From contig LATX02000242.1 in the NCBI GenBank assembly GCA_001466705.2, positions 124,001-188,000 on the forward strand: a DNA stretch of 64,000 bases, given 5' to 3'. Positions 1-12,713 of the stretch are shown piece after piece (within the stretch, counting starts at the first letter, position 1; each line of letters opens with the position of its first letter). Under the pieces are notes generated by a model. It ran no database searches, was not told where the DNA came from, and saw only the letters and a list, made by a program, of their open reading frames with translations. The stretch is from Moniliophthora roreri (Eukaryota > Basidiomycota > Agaricomycetes > Agaricales > Marasmiaceae). The translations under genes and the position numbers were made by a program.

Positions 1-177
1 TGGCTTATTACGCTCTGTTGACCGGGAGTCCTGCAGGTGGAGCTTTGAGTCGGAACGATACTTTGGAAAGGAAAATAAGATGGTGCGAAAATCCCTTACA
101 GTGGTCCTATCGCAAGCAGACAGTGTTTCGCGACCTCTTCATTCATGAAGTATAATATATACGTAAATGACGGAATT

Positions 178-1712
178 CTATTTGAATCGCTTTTTACGTC
201 GTACCATCACATAATTCGGGCTATCCTGAACTGCCTTGTAATACAAAAGCTCAAGATGAAGCATCACTGCCAGCAGATCCATCGTCAAGTCTCTCCTAAT
301 ATCAGGGTCTCCCTCCATGTCCTGCTGAGCCGCTTGAAATTGCTGAACATACTCGACAACAGGAGGATATCGTGTTGAAAACGACTGCTCGAGGTATTCC
401 AGCAACTCGGTCAATGCGGGATATGTTCCTGAATTGAGCTGAGTGAAGAACCATTCGAAATAGCGATCTTCTGGTTCATAATCCTCGCATGGTACAGGTC
501 TCCAAACGCGTCCAGAGATGCGAACCCACAAGGCACCATCTACGGTCCCCATCAGCCAAAGAATAGTGTAACACTAGACACGCACAGGGAAGCTGACACA
601 CTGTCAGTGTAGGACATATATCTCCGCAGCAAGATACTGTAGAGTATCCCTGATCCAGTTGGAAGTTCCTGAGCGGAAGATCCGTCGTCCATTCATTCAT
701 TGCTGACCACCGCAGCTGCCGTAACACTGGGAATCTTGCAAGACATCCTTCGAGCTCCGACATTGTAGCCTAAATCGTCTCTGTCAAAACCAAGAAAGGT
801 ACGGGAAGAGCTTATCTATCACGTACGTCATCGAGCTGATTTATCCCATCTGCTACCGCAAATTTTAGATGCACGACCTGAAGATGAGGTGCCGCTAAGG
901 AAAGCGCCTTTATAATATCTAGACCGGGGGTATGACTTCCACCGTTAAACCAAAACTCTTCTATACGCTTGTTTTCGCCCATAGCCCGAAGAAAGGACCT
1001 GCTGGGGATATCCGTGATGGAAATTACAAAAACGATCTCTAGGACGGGGCAGTTTGAGATCAGGTGACCCAAGACCTCGTCTGGCCCACCGAGGACCTTT
1101 AGCCGTGTGAAGGTGAATTTTTCGGCTAACAGCAAGTGCATGTTCGTTTCAAGTTCTCGATTGACTGGTGTATACCAGCTAAGAATCTGCAGCTTGTCAT
1201 GTCGCTGTATAAAACGAACGATGCTTTCAGTGATTGGAACCTCAACAAGCGTCAAACCATCTAGCTGGGGAAATGTACATCGTTTAAAGATGTCCTCAAA
1301 AGCCGCCCAAGGCCAGTGTGACGGATGACGTGTGTACAACAGTCTTTTGAGGTTTGTCAATCGCTGAAAGGCCTTCGATTGCAGGGGAATGAATACATGA
1401 AGAAGCATGACAGATTGTAACATGTATCTGGGTGGGTAAGGAAGTATTAGAAGAGAACATGGTACTCGAGCTGGGCACGCACTCATCAGCCAGTGGTGTA
1501 ACTTCAAGAACCTGAACGGATTCCGCAGCCAGGGTGTTCACTGTAAGGGCCAAAAGGCATTGGATAATTTGCTTCGGGCTTCGAAGCTCTAGGATTCGGT
1601 AGAGAAGGGGAGTGCTAATATCGCGGAACAATTTGCAGACGCCGCAGACAAGGCCTTGAGTCGGACGGTCGCAGACCTGGATGATGTTTTCCCAGACGTC
1701 GAAAGGGATCAT
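178..1712 (-). CDS. F-box-like / leucine-rich protein (4 exons)
   Basis: Probably an F-box-type substrate adaptor of an SCF ubiquitin ligase. The start gives MIPFDVWENIIQVCD, the usual shape of a short fungal F-box (P-x-x-[VI]-W-E-N-I-I), followed by 'KLFRDISTPLLYRIL'. The remainder is a series of leucine-rich stretches such as 'LTNLKRLLYTRHPSHW' and 'FPVLRQLRW'. I join four exons: 1493-1712, 827-1427, about 590-769 and the last one ending at a TAG at 178. The 1428-1492 and 770-826 introns have GT..AG ends and keep frame; the third (near 553-600) is less certain. It has low similarity to the other F-box genes of the window, which have a different N-terminus. What it targets cannot be read from the sequence. 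Confidence 0.7.
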
Positions 1713-2780
1713 GGCAGTAAGATGTCAAGCGATAATCCGATCTAGACGCGCGTGTTGAGAGTAATATATTACGGCAATGCCCTCGAGCCTCGTGAGTCGT
1801 CACGGTCAAGTATTCGCTTCTTCGATCATCTTCACCCCACAATCGGCACTTCTGGGCCCCAAAACATACCACAAACGGAAAACTTGGCTTCGCCTTCGAT
1901 GCATCTGGGACTCGAACCTTCGGTGGTTCTCTATTGCAGCATTAGAATTAGAGGCGGAGTAGAACGGGTCGATGGAAGAGCACGGGCGTTGTTTTATCAA
2001 GGCCTTGGGAGGTTAGTTAACGGACGTTAGAGGCAAGGTATGGACTATCCTTATTGATGAAAAAACAATCTAATGACGTGTGAGCCCCTTGCAGGAAATT
2101 CTCAAAGCCCCTCAAGTAAAAAGACGCGGATTTGCGATGACGATGCACATCAGGAAATATGTCAAATGCGGTTGCCAGTAGGCCTGTGACAAGCCCCTAC
2201 GTGACGAGCAAACAAGGGGCTGGAGACAGCCGAACCTCAAACAATCCTTTTTGGGATTTGGTGTGTCAAATGTGATGACACAATTGCAAGCTTCAACAGT
2301 GAATTTTTTGAGCTCTTCGGACTATACAGCAGCTAAAATACACAAATATGTTTAGTATTGATACATGCACTCTTCTATTAACCCGTAGATGTAGTGAGAA
2401 AGGCTGAACATGCAGGGAAAGGAAAATGGTAGGACTGGCTGACGAGAAAGAGATGACAGATGACGTGAAAAAAGATGACATGGTCAACCATAAAAGGATT
2501 GTTGAGGCTTCGGCAAACTCCTAAAATGTCTCCAGCCAATTCAAACCCAGATCGACAGGTCCCTAGTACGAAGCTTGCTCGTCACTTATAGGGGCCGGTT
2601 ACAGGTTGCCAGGTGATTTACTGAGAAAGCCATGTGATAGGACGTACTCCGGATTGACAAATGTTAGGATTCAAAGGTGCAAGGAGGTACGATTCGGCTT
2701 TAGCTTGAGTGCGAGTGTTTATCTGTGAAGTGCTTTCCCGAGCAATATTGAACTGATGTTGGCAAACACTCTGCATATTC
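1713..2780. other. Intergenic, no supported gene
   Basis: Only short open frames in conflicting phases occur here, without splice logic or recognisable domains. The stretch lies between the F-box gene, which reads leftward, and a family relic. Nothing regulatory can be named with confidence. Confidence 0.5.
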
Positions 2781-2996
2781 TGAGCATCTATGAGCGATTT
2801 CAAGCTAAGCCTACTGAAGCCCTCAAGCGCGACGATGAGGATTAGCTCCGCAGGCTCAATCCCGAAGGTGTACCCTTACCATGATAATGACTTTTAGGGG
2901 GTTGGACAACGATCGAACGGTCGAACGTTGGCTACAATGCTCCAGTATGATAAAGAAGGTCAACGAGCAGAGGTTCGCGGTCGATTTGCATAAATG
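2781..2996 (+). pseudogene. Relic of the RINP-domain coiled-coil family, first exon
   Basis: Read on the plus strand the segment gives 'IYERFQAKPTEALKRDDED', a TAG stop, then 'LRRLNPEGVPLP' followed by more stops. After a frameshift it resumes as 'FRGLDNDRTVERWLQ'. These blocks align in order with the first exon of the gene cluster at 42-56 kb (for example 'IYKRFKQNPLETW', 'RINPGGVPLQ' and 'FLRGLKDGQTVGQW' in the gene at 47.2-48.9 kb). With at least four stop codons and one frameshift it cannot be expressed as a protein. No downstream coiled-coil part is visible; the neighbouring GH gene begins within 70 bases on the other strand. It is about 40 kb away from the intact members. Confidence 0.75.
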
Positions 2997-3057
2997 ACTG
3001 ATGTTTGACTGTCTCACTGTCCAAGCATTTGACATTGTTTACAGGAAGCGCAATAAA

Positions 3058-6000
3058 TTACTTCACGATACGAATGTGATTAGAAGTAGATGGTATCAAC
3101 GCGCGGTGAACTTCATAAATTAAGCAGCACATGTTCCCCACTGAGAATAGTTTAAGCGGCGATAATAGCGACAAGCCTGTTGGTCTACAAACCTTAGCAG
3201 CTGCGACGTGCGCCGCGAGACCAGCGCTTACGGTCCATGCAGAAACGAGGAAGTGGTTTGTGCTGGAAGCAGCTTCGTACCAAATGTTGCCCGGATCCTA
3301 GACAGAGAGGTTATCAGTAATGGATGCAGATTTTGGGGGTTAACTTCACTCCATTGGCATTTGTAGCAAAATGTTCAACGCCAGAGCTCTGGTCAAGCAG
3401 GTCAGTAATGGCCGAGTGGGATAGATATGAGGCGCACCTGTGCATGTAAGAACCCTGCATACTTGAACTTGCGGTCGTTGGGCGCATAATTAAGGTAGTA
3501 CATAAGGTGCTTCATGAAACAACCCTATTGAAATATGTGAGAATCCGTGCCCCGAACCCACAAGTTAACCCACCTTGAACAATTGCTTGTCGTGATCGCA
3601 ATCGGAGATTCCGTCGCAGGCTTTTTCTTTCAGTATCCCGTTTTCTGTCATTCCCGAAATAACAGCATCAAGTGTTTTCTCAGCTTCATCCAGGTACTTC
3701 TCATCACCCGTTAAGCGGTACAAAACGCCAGACGCCGAGATGAAGAGACCCTGTATGCATGTCAGCATATATGTTCGTGTTGTCGCGTTGGCGCATCCTA
3801 CCTGGTTGTATGTATACTTTTCTCGTCCGTCGACAACACAAGTATCGCCCTCCTTGAGGTGGATGCCATCGAACCAGCTAGGGATAGAATTAGACAATAT
3901 TTAACCAGAACAAGCTACTCACAGGTTATCAGTATCACGAAGGCCCGAACCCATCACTACAACGTTCATAGTTAGCATCTCGCAGCCACTGCCATGAGTA
4001 AGACAACGTACGCCAATCCCAGTTCTGTTCCGCAGCCATGAGTCTCTCGGAAGCTGGATAAAAATAATAGCTTACCGCTTTCGCATTGTTCAGGTACGAG
4101 CTGTCATCTGGATACCTCAGTGCAAGCATAGCGGAGACAGCGGTGTACAGGCCATTGGTAACGGTATTCCTGCGGCGGTCCTCTATTAATTCTTGAAGAG
4201 CGAAGCTAAAAATAGAAGACTCACTTGAAATCGCGAGCACCATCCCAATAGACTGGTAAAAACTCCCTTATAAGCTTCCTCTGGACAAGGGTTAGGATTC
4301 TTACCGCCTCCTCCACACTTTGAATCACGGTGATCATCCATAAAACCATACAATAGATTTTCAGAGCCCTAAAGAATGTAAGAGCAGGAAAGTAGGGAAT
4401 GATGATCGGCCTACTTCGTAGCCATCGGTAGACGAATCGCTCTGGTCCCATCCATAATAAGCGTCGAGTCGGAGGTACCTGTTGGGACGTGAGTCCTGCG
4501 TGTTCAGGCGTTACTCCCCACGACTCACATAAGAATACCCCAGCCCGCATCGTCACATTTATCCCTGCAAAAACATGAGAAAGTGTGAAGAAGATCAATG
4601 AATGCAAGCCAACATGTAATCCTCGACGAAAACATGAGTCGAGACCTTATCCAAGATATTTTCGTATTCGGTTTTGCCAGTGACCTGCATGAAATTGAAA
4701 ATATCTTCAAGAATGTTTGCATCCTCCCAGTGTTGGTTTCCCTAAATGTAGCATCAATACCTGAAAATTTAATATAATTTGTTTGGCGAGGATTCACTTT
4801 CCAGTAACCGCGACCACAAATGGTGCCGCCCTGAGGGTCGTCTACGCAAGTCTTCTCATCAACCCAAGCACTGGATGTCAATCTCTTGACAACGCCCTGA
4901 CCAAACTAGTCAACATTCCACATCAAACGGAATGAGGGAGGAATTACCTCCGCAAGATTCACAATTCTATCGCAGGTGGGGTAGAAGTCGCATGTAAAGC
5001 CACAGTCCCCATCTCGATTACCGCTATCATAGGCGCCCATTTTACAATGATTGTCGTCATCCGACTTGAACGTTGTCCCCTTGTATGTGAATGTAACGGG
5101 GTCGGCGTCAACGTTTCCGGCGGTAAGCACCAGAGGGTCCTTGAGCTGGCTGGGGACAGTAACCGGAGTGTTCGCTTTTCCCACAGCATGGTTTAGAGTT
5201 CCGATGATATCATGAGAGGGGTTAAACAGGGTTAACGTAAATTTGTATGGGTCCGAGGCTGGATTTGGCTTCTGGTATTGTGTGATGTGGAATGTACACC
5301 ATCCGCTTGCAGTTGGAGGACCATCGTCAGGGCCCTGAGGTGGATCATTGGGGTTCAGTTTCGTAGAAGTCCATTTTGATACCGTAGCCTGGAAGCCGTT
5401 ACGGTTATCTGCCTGCTTCACAGCATCCTTGTCCCCGACAGTAATCATGGTTCCGGCCCCGATTGTTGCTAGCTGATAGATGTGAATCGCTGCGCTGTCT
5501 GAATCAACGTAGGCCAAGCTCTTCTGACAGGTGTATGTAGGTTTGCACGCTTCGGAGAGGGTCTAGAAGAAATAGAAGGGAATTTTATGCGTAACTGAGA
5601 CGAGACGAGAGAGCACACTCACATCGAAGAAACTGTATAAACCAGCACCGTAGATGTAGACGCTGCTCGAACCTGTTATATGCAATGCCCACGCTGATCC
5701 TGAGTGATCCCAGGAACCTGGGTCATGCCAGTCATCCTTCCGAGTGAACGGGCTTGGCACATCTAGAAATATAGTAAGGATCCACATTCACGATCGAACT
5801 GAACATGGACATACCAGGGACTGGTTGGTAATACGGTGTTTCTGTCTAGAGAAGCGTTAGGAGCTGATCTACACATTTAAGAGCAGACTTTACCTGTATC
5901 AGACCTCCGTAAACGTTGTATGAGTCAACAACGCTGTATTGATACATGACCTACACGTGCATAAAATAAGAACAGGATGGGCGAAACTGCGAGGGAATAA

Positions 6001-8873
6001 CACACATGGTGCTCTGAAGCAGTACCCACCAGCCATACCTAGAGACGTGCTCAGGCAAGCGTTCTGGAAGAAAGAAAGAAAAACTGCAACGCACCGGCCC
6101 CTGGGTATTATCAATTAGAATACCTCGAGCAGAGTAACTATCAATCCTGTCCTCGCTGGGATCGTCGAGATCGTGATCCGCAGTCCACACCCAGACGTTC
6201 TGGAAGAACGAGCGTCATACCTTGGCAAACGATGGCCATCCAGATCTGACAACCCACCTCGAAGTACCCCGATCCCGTTGACGCCACATGCAAACCTAGG
6301 AACGCTCCTTGACATGCTTTCTTCCCTCCAGACGAACCAGCAGGACAGTTTCCAACCTGGATGTTTGTCCCAATTGCCCCACCAATACGAACGTGTACAT
6401 CCTATTCCGAGTTATGCATAAGTGTACGTTGCCGGGCCCTTGACAAAGAACCCACTGACCCACATGCCAACCTTTCCTTTATCACCACTCACCCACCACT
6501 GAATCCCAATTGCTCCGGCGCTACCACCCTTTGTCGAAATAACAATATCGCTAATTTCGACGAGACCTTTATCGCCCTTTTCTCCGACCTAAAAGAGGGA
6601 TCAGGGACCTAGACCCCTACAGAATAGGAAGGAGTTACAGACTTGAATAACGGGCGTCGGCTTATCGGCATCCGAGAAGGCACTTCCATCTGCGAGAATC
6701 GTGGACCAGAACTCCCCGACGATGATGGTGTTCGGGGGCACTTTGATGGTCCGAGTGACGCGGCACACTCCCGCATCGATGTCTGAAGAGATAATCGTTA
6801 GTAAATACCCCAGCCTGGTAGCTAGAGGCATGCGACTCACATAGAATTCTACATCCCGCGTACTAGAGTCAGCGACAGTTAGAGCAGTCGTAATGGAGCT
6901 ACGGAACATCCATTACACACCTTGTCGATGAGACGCTGTAATGCATCCGAATCGTCGGCACTCCCATCGCAAACAGCACCTTCAGTCCTAGCTGAAGCGA
7001 ACTCTTATCGAACAAGTAAAATGAGTTAAATAGAAGAAAAAGGCTGGCGAAGTTTACTCACGACCGACGGAATAGCGTTCATACTGTGGCCTAGTCCTAA
7101 AGAAAACTCCCGAATCGCCTAACAAAGACTCCGGCATCTGAGGTGCATCCGTCTTCGCATGCGTATACGTCAAAGTTCCGTCGTCACCTATAAAGCTTCA
7201 TCGGTATCGCCAGCAGAATATGTAACGGATAGCACTTACCATGATAGACATTCCCGATAATGAACTGATCCACTTGCCCACTTCCCTGATACATAGCTCC
7301 ATTCCCATCTTGGACGTTCCCGCTAAGCTTGACATTCTGCAGAACGATGGATCCCCCAAGTTTAGAGCTCATATCCGACGTAGTCTTCATGAGATGAGTG
7401 AGTCTTAGGTATGATGAAAGGTAGCCCCACGTACCAAAATCGCTTGCGAGCTTGCGCTGATGCTACTGTCCAGAATGAGAACACCCCCAGCGGTTTGAGT
7501 GGCCTCAGTGAGCCCCCCAGTGTTGATATTAAATCCGATACCGCAGTTACTGATATCGACGTTCTTCCAAGTGAATCCCCTCCATGATTTAAGATCTGCG
7601 TTAAAGGAGACGAAGGTACGGTAGGAATACTACACACCAATTCCATAACTGGTATACACCCGTAGCAGCATTGGTGATTTTAACGTTATGAACGGTAAAC
7701 CTGGATACCTGTGAGGGAGGCGGCCCCGTGGATAATCTCCACTTACTGTTGGTTTGAAACCCACATCCCAAATGCTCCACCGTTAAAGCTTAGGTCTGCC
7801 ATGAAACCACCACTTCCGTCTATTCCAGAGCAATTAGACATGAGCAAGACATTCAGTTGAACGAACTCACTTTCCATAAAGATACCCTGATGCTTATTGC
7901 CGGGTACTTGAGACATCTCGACATGGATATTGATTAGATTCGTCGCTTGACCAACTTGCCAGTGTAATCCCGTTCCGTACACATCCGGAGGCATGCGCGT
8001 CGTATCAATCCTGAAATTCCGTACCGTTCTTCAGGGTGGATGGTTGTTAGCAATACGTACAGTAGACACAAGGGTGAAGAGATGTACCGGAAGAAGTTGT
8101 TCACCGGTTTATACCATTCGGCACCGTCTCCTCCTGGAATGTAAAAATCGGAATCGATAACAGCAATACCATTGAAGGTGCTGTCTGCCAGAAGGGTGGG
8201 TGGGTTCTTCGCGTCTCCGATCCTGATAAATAGTTAAGTACAATGTCATGCATCAACAGTAGGAAAGTAAGTAAGTAGGACTCGCATGGCGGTATAGTAG
8301 TATGGGAGTAAAGGCTCTTTTACGAGGTACTAGAGGAAATTGCGATGATCAGCTCATTGCGTGAATGCAGAAGGTGGGGGACAAACGGTTCCGGCTGGGA
8401 AGTACACCAAAGCTGGCGAAACGGTGCTTGAATGGCAGGTAGTTTCTCCACAACGAGCACCATCGGAAAGGGCGCGATTGATCGCGTCGGTATCCTAAAA
8501 GAGATTATTTGACATCGGCCCCGAGGCTTGAGCAGTATATCAGCACCCACGTCGTCAACACCATTTCCTTTTGCATTGTAAGGTGCCTTGGTAACATCTC
8601 TGTACACCTGTATTTTTTTATAAGACTCAACGAAATCAAGACAGCTGGCATTACAAACTGAATAGGTGATGTTCTTGAACGGTGATTTACCAACTCGAGG
8701 GATATCCTTCATCCAGTACGGATCTGAGGATATAGTCAACGAAGGTCTTGGTTTAGAGTAGTCACTATACCTCCTGAAGCAGCATTCCCATCTCCAAGTT
8801 CTCCTGAGCATTGACTCCCTAGTGATAAGGCGCCTGTCGCAAGGCCAAAAAGAACGAGCAATTCACGCATCAT
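3058..8873 (-). CDS. Secreted GH55 exo-beta-1,3-glucanase fused to a GH76 alpha-1,6-mannanase module
   Basis: Likely a secreted cell-wall glycan hydrolase. The start at 8873 gives MMRELLVLFGLATGALS, a signal peptide, then 'DPYWMKDIPRVGKSPF'. The GH55 part (about 5390-8873) has the expected beta-helix features, including 'WTADHDLDDPS', 'GGLIQTETPYYQP' and 'IYGAGLYSFF'. A Cys-containing beta-rich segment follows ('AGNVDADPVTFTYKG', 'GAYDSGNRDGDCGFTC', about 4970-5350). A 51-nt GT-AG intron (about 4885-4935, phase 0) then joins 'CDRIVNLAE' to 'GVVKRLTSSAWVDEKTC', and the frame runs into GH76 features: 'GNQHWEDANILEDIFNFM', 'CDDAGWGIL' with the family's Asp pair, 'GGVYWDGARDFKNTVTNG' and 'YTYNQ'. 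No ATG or signal peptide exists for a separate GH76 gene. The last exon reads 'DPGNIWYEAASSTNHFLVSAW' and stops at 3058. Many introns of about 50 nt; the exact exon set is unverified. Two genes with a missed GH76 start is the alternative. Confidence 0.75.
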
Positions 8874-10640
8874 CGCCCTGCGCGAGGCATTGTTTCGCGC
8901 TCTTCTTAAATAGGCGAGAAGGGTTTCTTGTTACATGTGTTTATCAATCTTCGATTGAGCTCTAATCCACTAGTTGTAGATCTCGTTTGAACGCGTCAGT
9001 ATGCCCGTTTACCGAACAGTGCTAGACTGAAGCGGCACCAATTATCAAATTGATGCTAGACCAGAATTTGGCCAGGATTACCCCTGTTTCGTGATGGCCA
9101 TCGAGATATCGAAGGACTGAACTTCTCTCCGAAGATAATTGTGCCTTGTCATATGGACCGAGTGTGTGAAAAACACCATAGGTACTGTTAATCATCGTTA
9201 GCTCAAGCTACATGGAAACGAGGGTAAATACTAAATGGGAGAGTCAGAATGGAGGGACTCGAAACATCAGATACATTTTTAATGTATACAACCCGAAGAT
9301 GAATATGTTCAGATCGCAAGCCAGGCATGTGAATGAGGTCGGGAGCGTGTAGCAAACACCGGCTGTAGTCTATATTTGCATAGATTGTAGCGCTGAGCAT
9401 GTACAGAAAGCAGGTAGCGCAGTGGTGAACCATAGAGTCAGGCGAGGTACTGTTAGTGACGTCACGGCCTCGATTGTGGCATGAAGAGGTCGAGCGTTCA
9501 CGATCATCCGGGAAGGGTCGTAGGCGCGAACAGCGTAACCTGATTTTGGTATCGATGCATGTGCGCCAGCGCAGTCTGAAACTGTGTCAGTATCAGGACT
9601 ATGATAATCAAAGGGAGGCGCGTGCCATACGTGAAATCCGACCTCGGTTGAATTTCACGCTGTAGTGTTTCGTGGGACAACAATCAAAATCTTGCATACC
9701 CTGTCAAAGACAACCATTAGTTCCTAAGAGCACCATGCCATAAACGCGATACACGCACATTTACAGACGAATGGATATTGAATTCATATTCCTGGGCAAC
9801 TTGGACCAAGGTCCAGGCAGTTAGACCTAGTTCCATTACGAGTCATCACGGTCAGCCGCACTGATAGCCATCTTTTGCGATCAGTACGCAGATTGGTACC
9901 ACTGAGGCACAAGAACGGACAGGAACTGTCAACAAAGATAAAGCCAAGTAGGGAAGAGGAGCGAAGGGAACTAGACACTCGCTACCAGTCGCGTTCGCCG
10001 TGTGCGCGTGAGTTTGTTTGTATCCGATGTGTTGTTGTTTGGTAGGTAAATAGGGAGCACACACGGCGAAAGCGCAGCCGCGTGAGGAAACGTGAGGGAG
10101 TCATAATAAATAACAACAAACACGATGTCCTCCGTGCAATAAACATCGACATAACGGACTCATACAGCACGGCATAAGGTAGCCGTCAATACTTAGATAC
10201 AAGTACAATAGTCATGGCTTGTCGCCTCACCTCTGCTGTTGTCTCTTGACCAGATACCGCGGCAATCTGCATACTCAACGCCAACCAATCTCGAACAGAA
10301 ATTGGGCGCTCGATTTTGCCGGGATCATCAGTCGCATGGTACATGACTGCGTATGTCTGAATATACAATGCTACAGTCTAACAGAACCAACCCAAATTTA
10401 TCGGTTCAAAGCTGAACGATCGACCACTTTCCAACCGGACCTGCCATGTCGGATGTGTCACCAGAATGATGACTGATAGGTCGACTGAACGGCCTGCGTG
10501 CAAAGCAAGAAGACCTCGCATAAGTGCAAACTTGGACCCCTCGTCAGCGATCACAAAAATCGATAAGTACCGAACATGACTCACCTCGACATTCTCAGGA
10601 TACTAAACGCATCATCAAAAAGATCCCAAAACTTCCGTGT
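8874..10640. other. Intergenic, no supported gene
   Basis: About 1.8 kb upstream of the GH55/GH76 gene, with only short open frames of no recognisable content. It presumably holds that gene's promoter. From about 10480 rightward it is the 3' flank shared with the paralogous gene ending at 13304, so the last 150 bases belong to a duplicated block. Confidence 0.5.
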
Positions 10641-10650
10641 TCCCAGATCA

Positions 10651-12713
10651 TCAAGTCACAGCTGCGTCCAGCTTCCGTTTCTTCGGCAGATTCTGCACCT
10701 CATTCTCCTTGTAGCCACTACGAGCTTTGACCTCGAGCCGACTCAGGATCACGACCAAGTCCATGCCCAACCTATCACAGGTGTTTTCCACGTCTTCCCG
10801 TGAAGCTTTGCCGTCAGAGAACTTGGCGCGGACATCAGCGAACTCCTTGACGAGTTGCCTAATATTCGCGGTTTCTGCAGGTGAAAGAGAGTTTGAGAAA
10901 GCAGGGATTTTGTATATAGAGGAGGCTCACCGGTAGTTTGTAATTGAAGTAATCGCTCAAGCCGTATTGTAGCCTCCGATAGACTAGACGATAAGGATTG
11001 ACTCTCGTCTGTCGGAGAATCATCAGGATAAGGAACGCATAGAGAACAGTATCGCGACAACCTTTCAGTTGACTAATTGCCGCTTCCTTCCCAAGTTGTG
11101 CCTGTTTGACCGACTCCTGAAGTTGTTGAATCTTTGTTGAACGTTCTGAGAAACGGATCGTTATGTCTTTGAAAAAGTTTCTGCAAGAAGAATTACACAC
11201 CAGATGCCTCGGCCTGGGCCATCTTCGAATCTTCCGCCGCTTTCGCGCTGTCATCTAAGTGTTTATGACTCAGTGAAGGGAAACCGGGTAGTCAAGGTCA
11301 TACCTACCTTGTAGCTTTTGCAGAGATGCGTTCATCTCCTCCTTTTCGCATCTGGTTTGTTCGAGAGCTTCCCGAAGTCGTTGTATTTCTGTAGCTTGGG
11401 CTGAATATCCAACATATTAGCAAGTGTTTTACAATACGAAGAGATGGCGTACCAGAAAGTTCAGTCTTAACAGCATCCAGAGTTTGTGTTCGCCACTCCG
11501 CCTCCTGCTTTGCATTCCTGGTATCTTCCTCTGCCTTGACCAACTTTTGCTGCAACATTGTTGCCGTATTGCAGGCAGAAGCCTTCTGCAGAGTCAATCT
11601 CTGTACTTCATCTTCCTTCTCTCCAAGCTTCAGCGCCAATGCAAGCCTCTCGTTCCTCCAACTCGCAGCCTCAGTGTCAAACTGCCTCTGTACCCCATCC
11701 CTCTCGCTTCTTTCCTGCTCTATCGTTCGTTGCAAGTCCTTTTCTCTCTCTTTAAGGTTCTCAACTATACCATCCCGATGTAAATCCTTGATCAACAAAT
11801 CCTGGTTTTCCTGCCTCACGCGTAGAAGCTCCCAAGTCGTTCCTTCGAATTGAGTCGCCAGCTGCTGGTGCGTTCGATGAAGTTCCTCGTGCTGACGTTG
11901 TGAGACCTCCAACTGTGCCTGTGTATGCGCAAGTTGGGCACGGAGATGGTCGCATTGTGCTTGGGCGGCGACATACAGCTGGTGAAGGTTATTGCTGGCT
12001 TCTCGTGAATTTTCTAGGACTTTGGCGAACTGCTGAACGGCTGTGATGTTATCCTTAGTGTGGGGTATGGCTGGGGCGTTTGGTTTGGAGATTGTGAGTG
12101 CGTAGGGACTGGAGATGGAGGTGGGAGATGTGAATATGGATGTGGCGGATGTGGATGTAGATGTGGACGCGGATGTGGATGCGGATGCGGACGCGGATGC
12201 GGAGATGGTAGGCGTGACTGAATATGCTTCGACTAGCCTTGAAATGTGAGGCTGTTGGGAGTACTGAGCCAGATCTTGTCCTTGTCCCCTTGGATGGCTC
12301 CACATTTCCTTCCAAAGCGAAGCAAATGTGTCGTAGTCGATGCCAAGCACTCTCTTCACTCTAGCACGCCCTTCGTCAAGGTTGAAACTACATGTAACGC
12401 TTCGCTGTATACACGGTGTGCATGCGACTACTATCGGCTGTCCAGCAGGTATTGGTACGGGAGTTTCGGGGAGACATCGCGATGGAGATGATCCAGAAAG
12501 TTGATTTTGTTGAACAGACAGACAGGCCGTACAAACCTATGAATGGGCTGAGAAACGATGAAATTTCATAGGAAATACCAATCTTGATCATACCTTGTCC
12601 CGATTTTCGCTCTTCCAAAGATTCGCTTCTTCAGCGGTGAGGGCACGCTGAACCTCGCGAAGAAAAGCCTCCTTCAACTGAACCGAAATTAGCGGGGACG
12701 ATTCCATGGACAT
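10651..12713 (-). CDS. Coiled-coil protein with a variant six-Cys cluster and basic tail
   Basis: Function unknown; likely nuclear. Exon 1 begins MSMESSPLISVQLKEAFLRE and contains 'ALTAEEANLWKSENRDK'. After a short intron, exon 2 encodes six cysteines as C-x2-C-x15-C-x17-C-x2-C-x6-C, then 'ARVKRVLGIDYDTFASLW'. The order of blocks matches the gene at 61.8-63.9 kb ('EATEEEASRWNNSVPGK', Zn2Cys6 cluster, 'DRVKRVMNLDEETFNAL'), where cysteine spacing is canonical. A low-complexity Ser/Thr/Ala repeat (about 12100-12210) and a long heptad coiled coil follow ('QLEVSQRQHEELHRTHQ', 'LQRTIEQERSERDGVQ'). Later short exons continue the coil: 'EIQRLREALEQTRCEKEE', 'KIQQLQESVKQAQ'. The tail 'NIRQLVKEFADVRAKFSDGK...LGMDLVVILSRLE' ends in NLPKKRKLDAAVT, a likely nuclear signal. 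The stop is at 10651-10653. The 3' kilobase is duplicated in the next gene. Confidence 0.72.

Noticed and set aside
1900..1930. GGTTCGAGTCCC on the minus strand, resembling a tRNA T-loop
   Set aside because: The flanking T-stem halves do not pair and no A-box or acceptor stem is found at tRNA distance.
9203..10584. Cluster of overlapping 60-85 codon frames on both strands
   Set aside because: No splice connection, no recognisable motif, and both strands equally open; treated as intergenic.
11424..11853. Plus-strand open frames of up to 119 codons opposite the coiled-coil exon
   Set aside because: Serine/leucine-rich shadows typical of the strand opposite a Glu/Lys-rich coiled coil.
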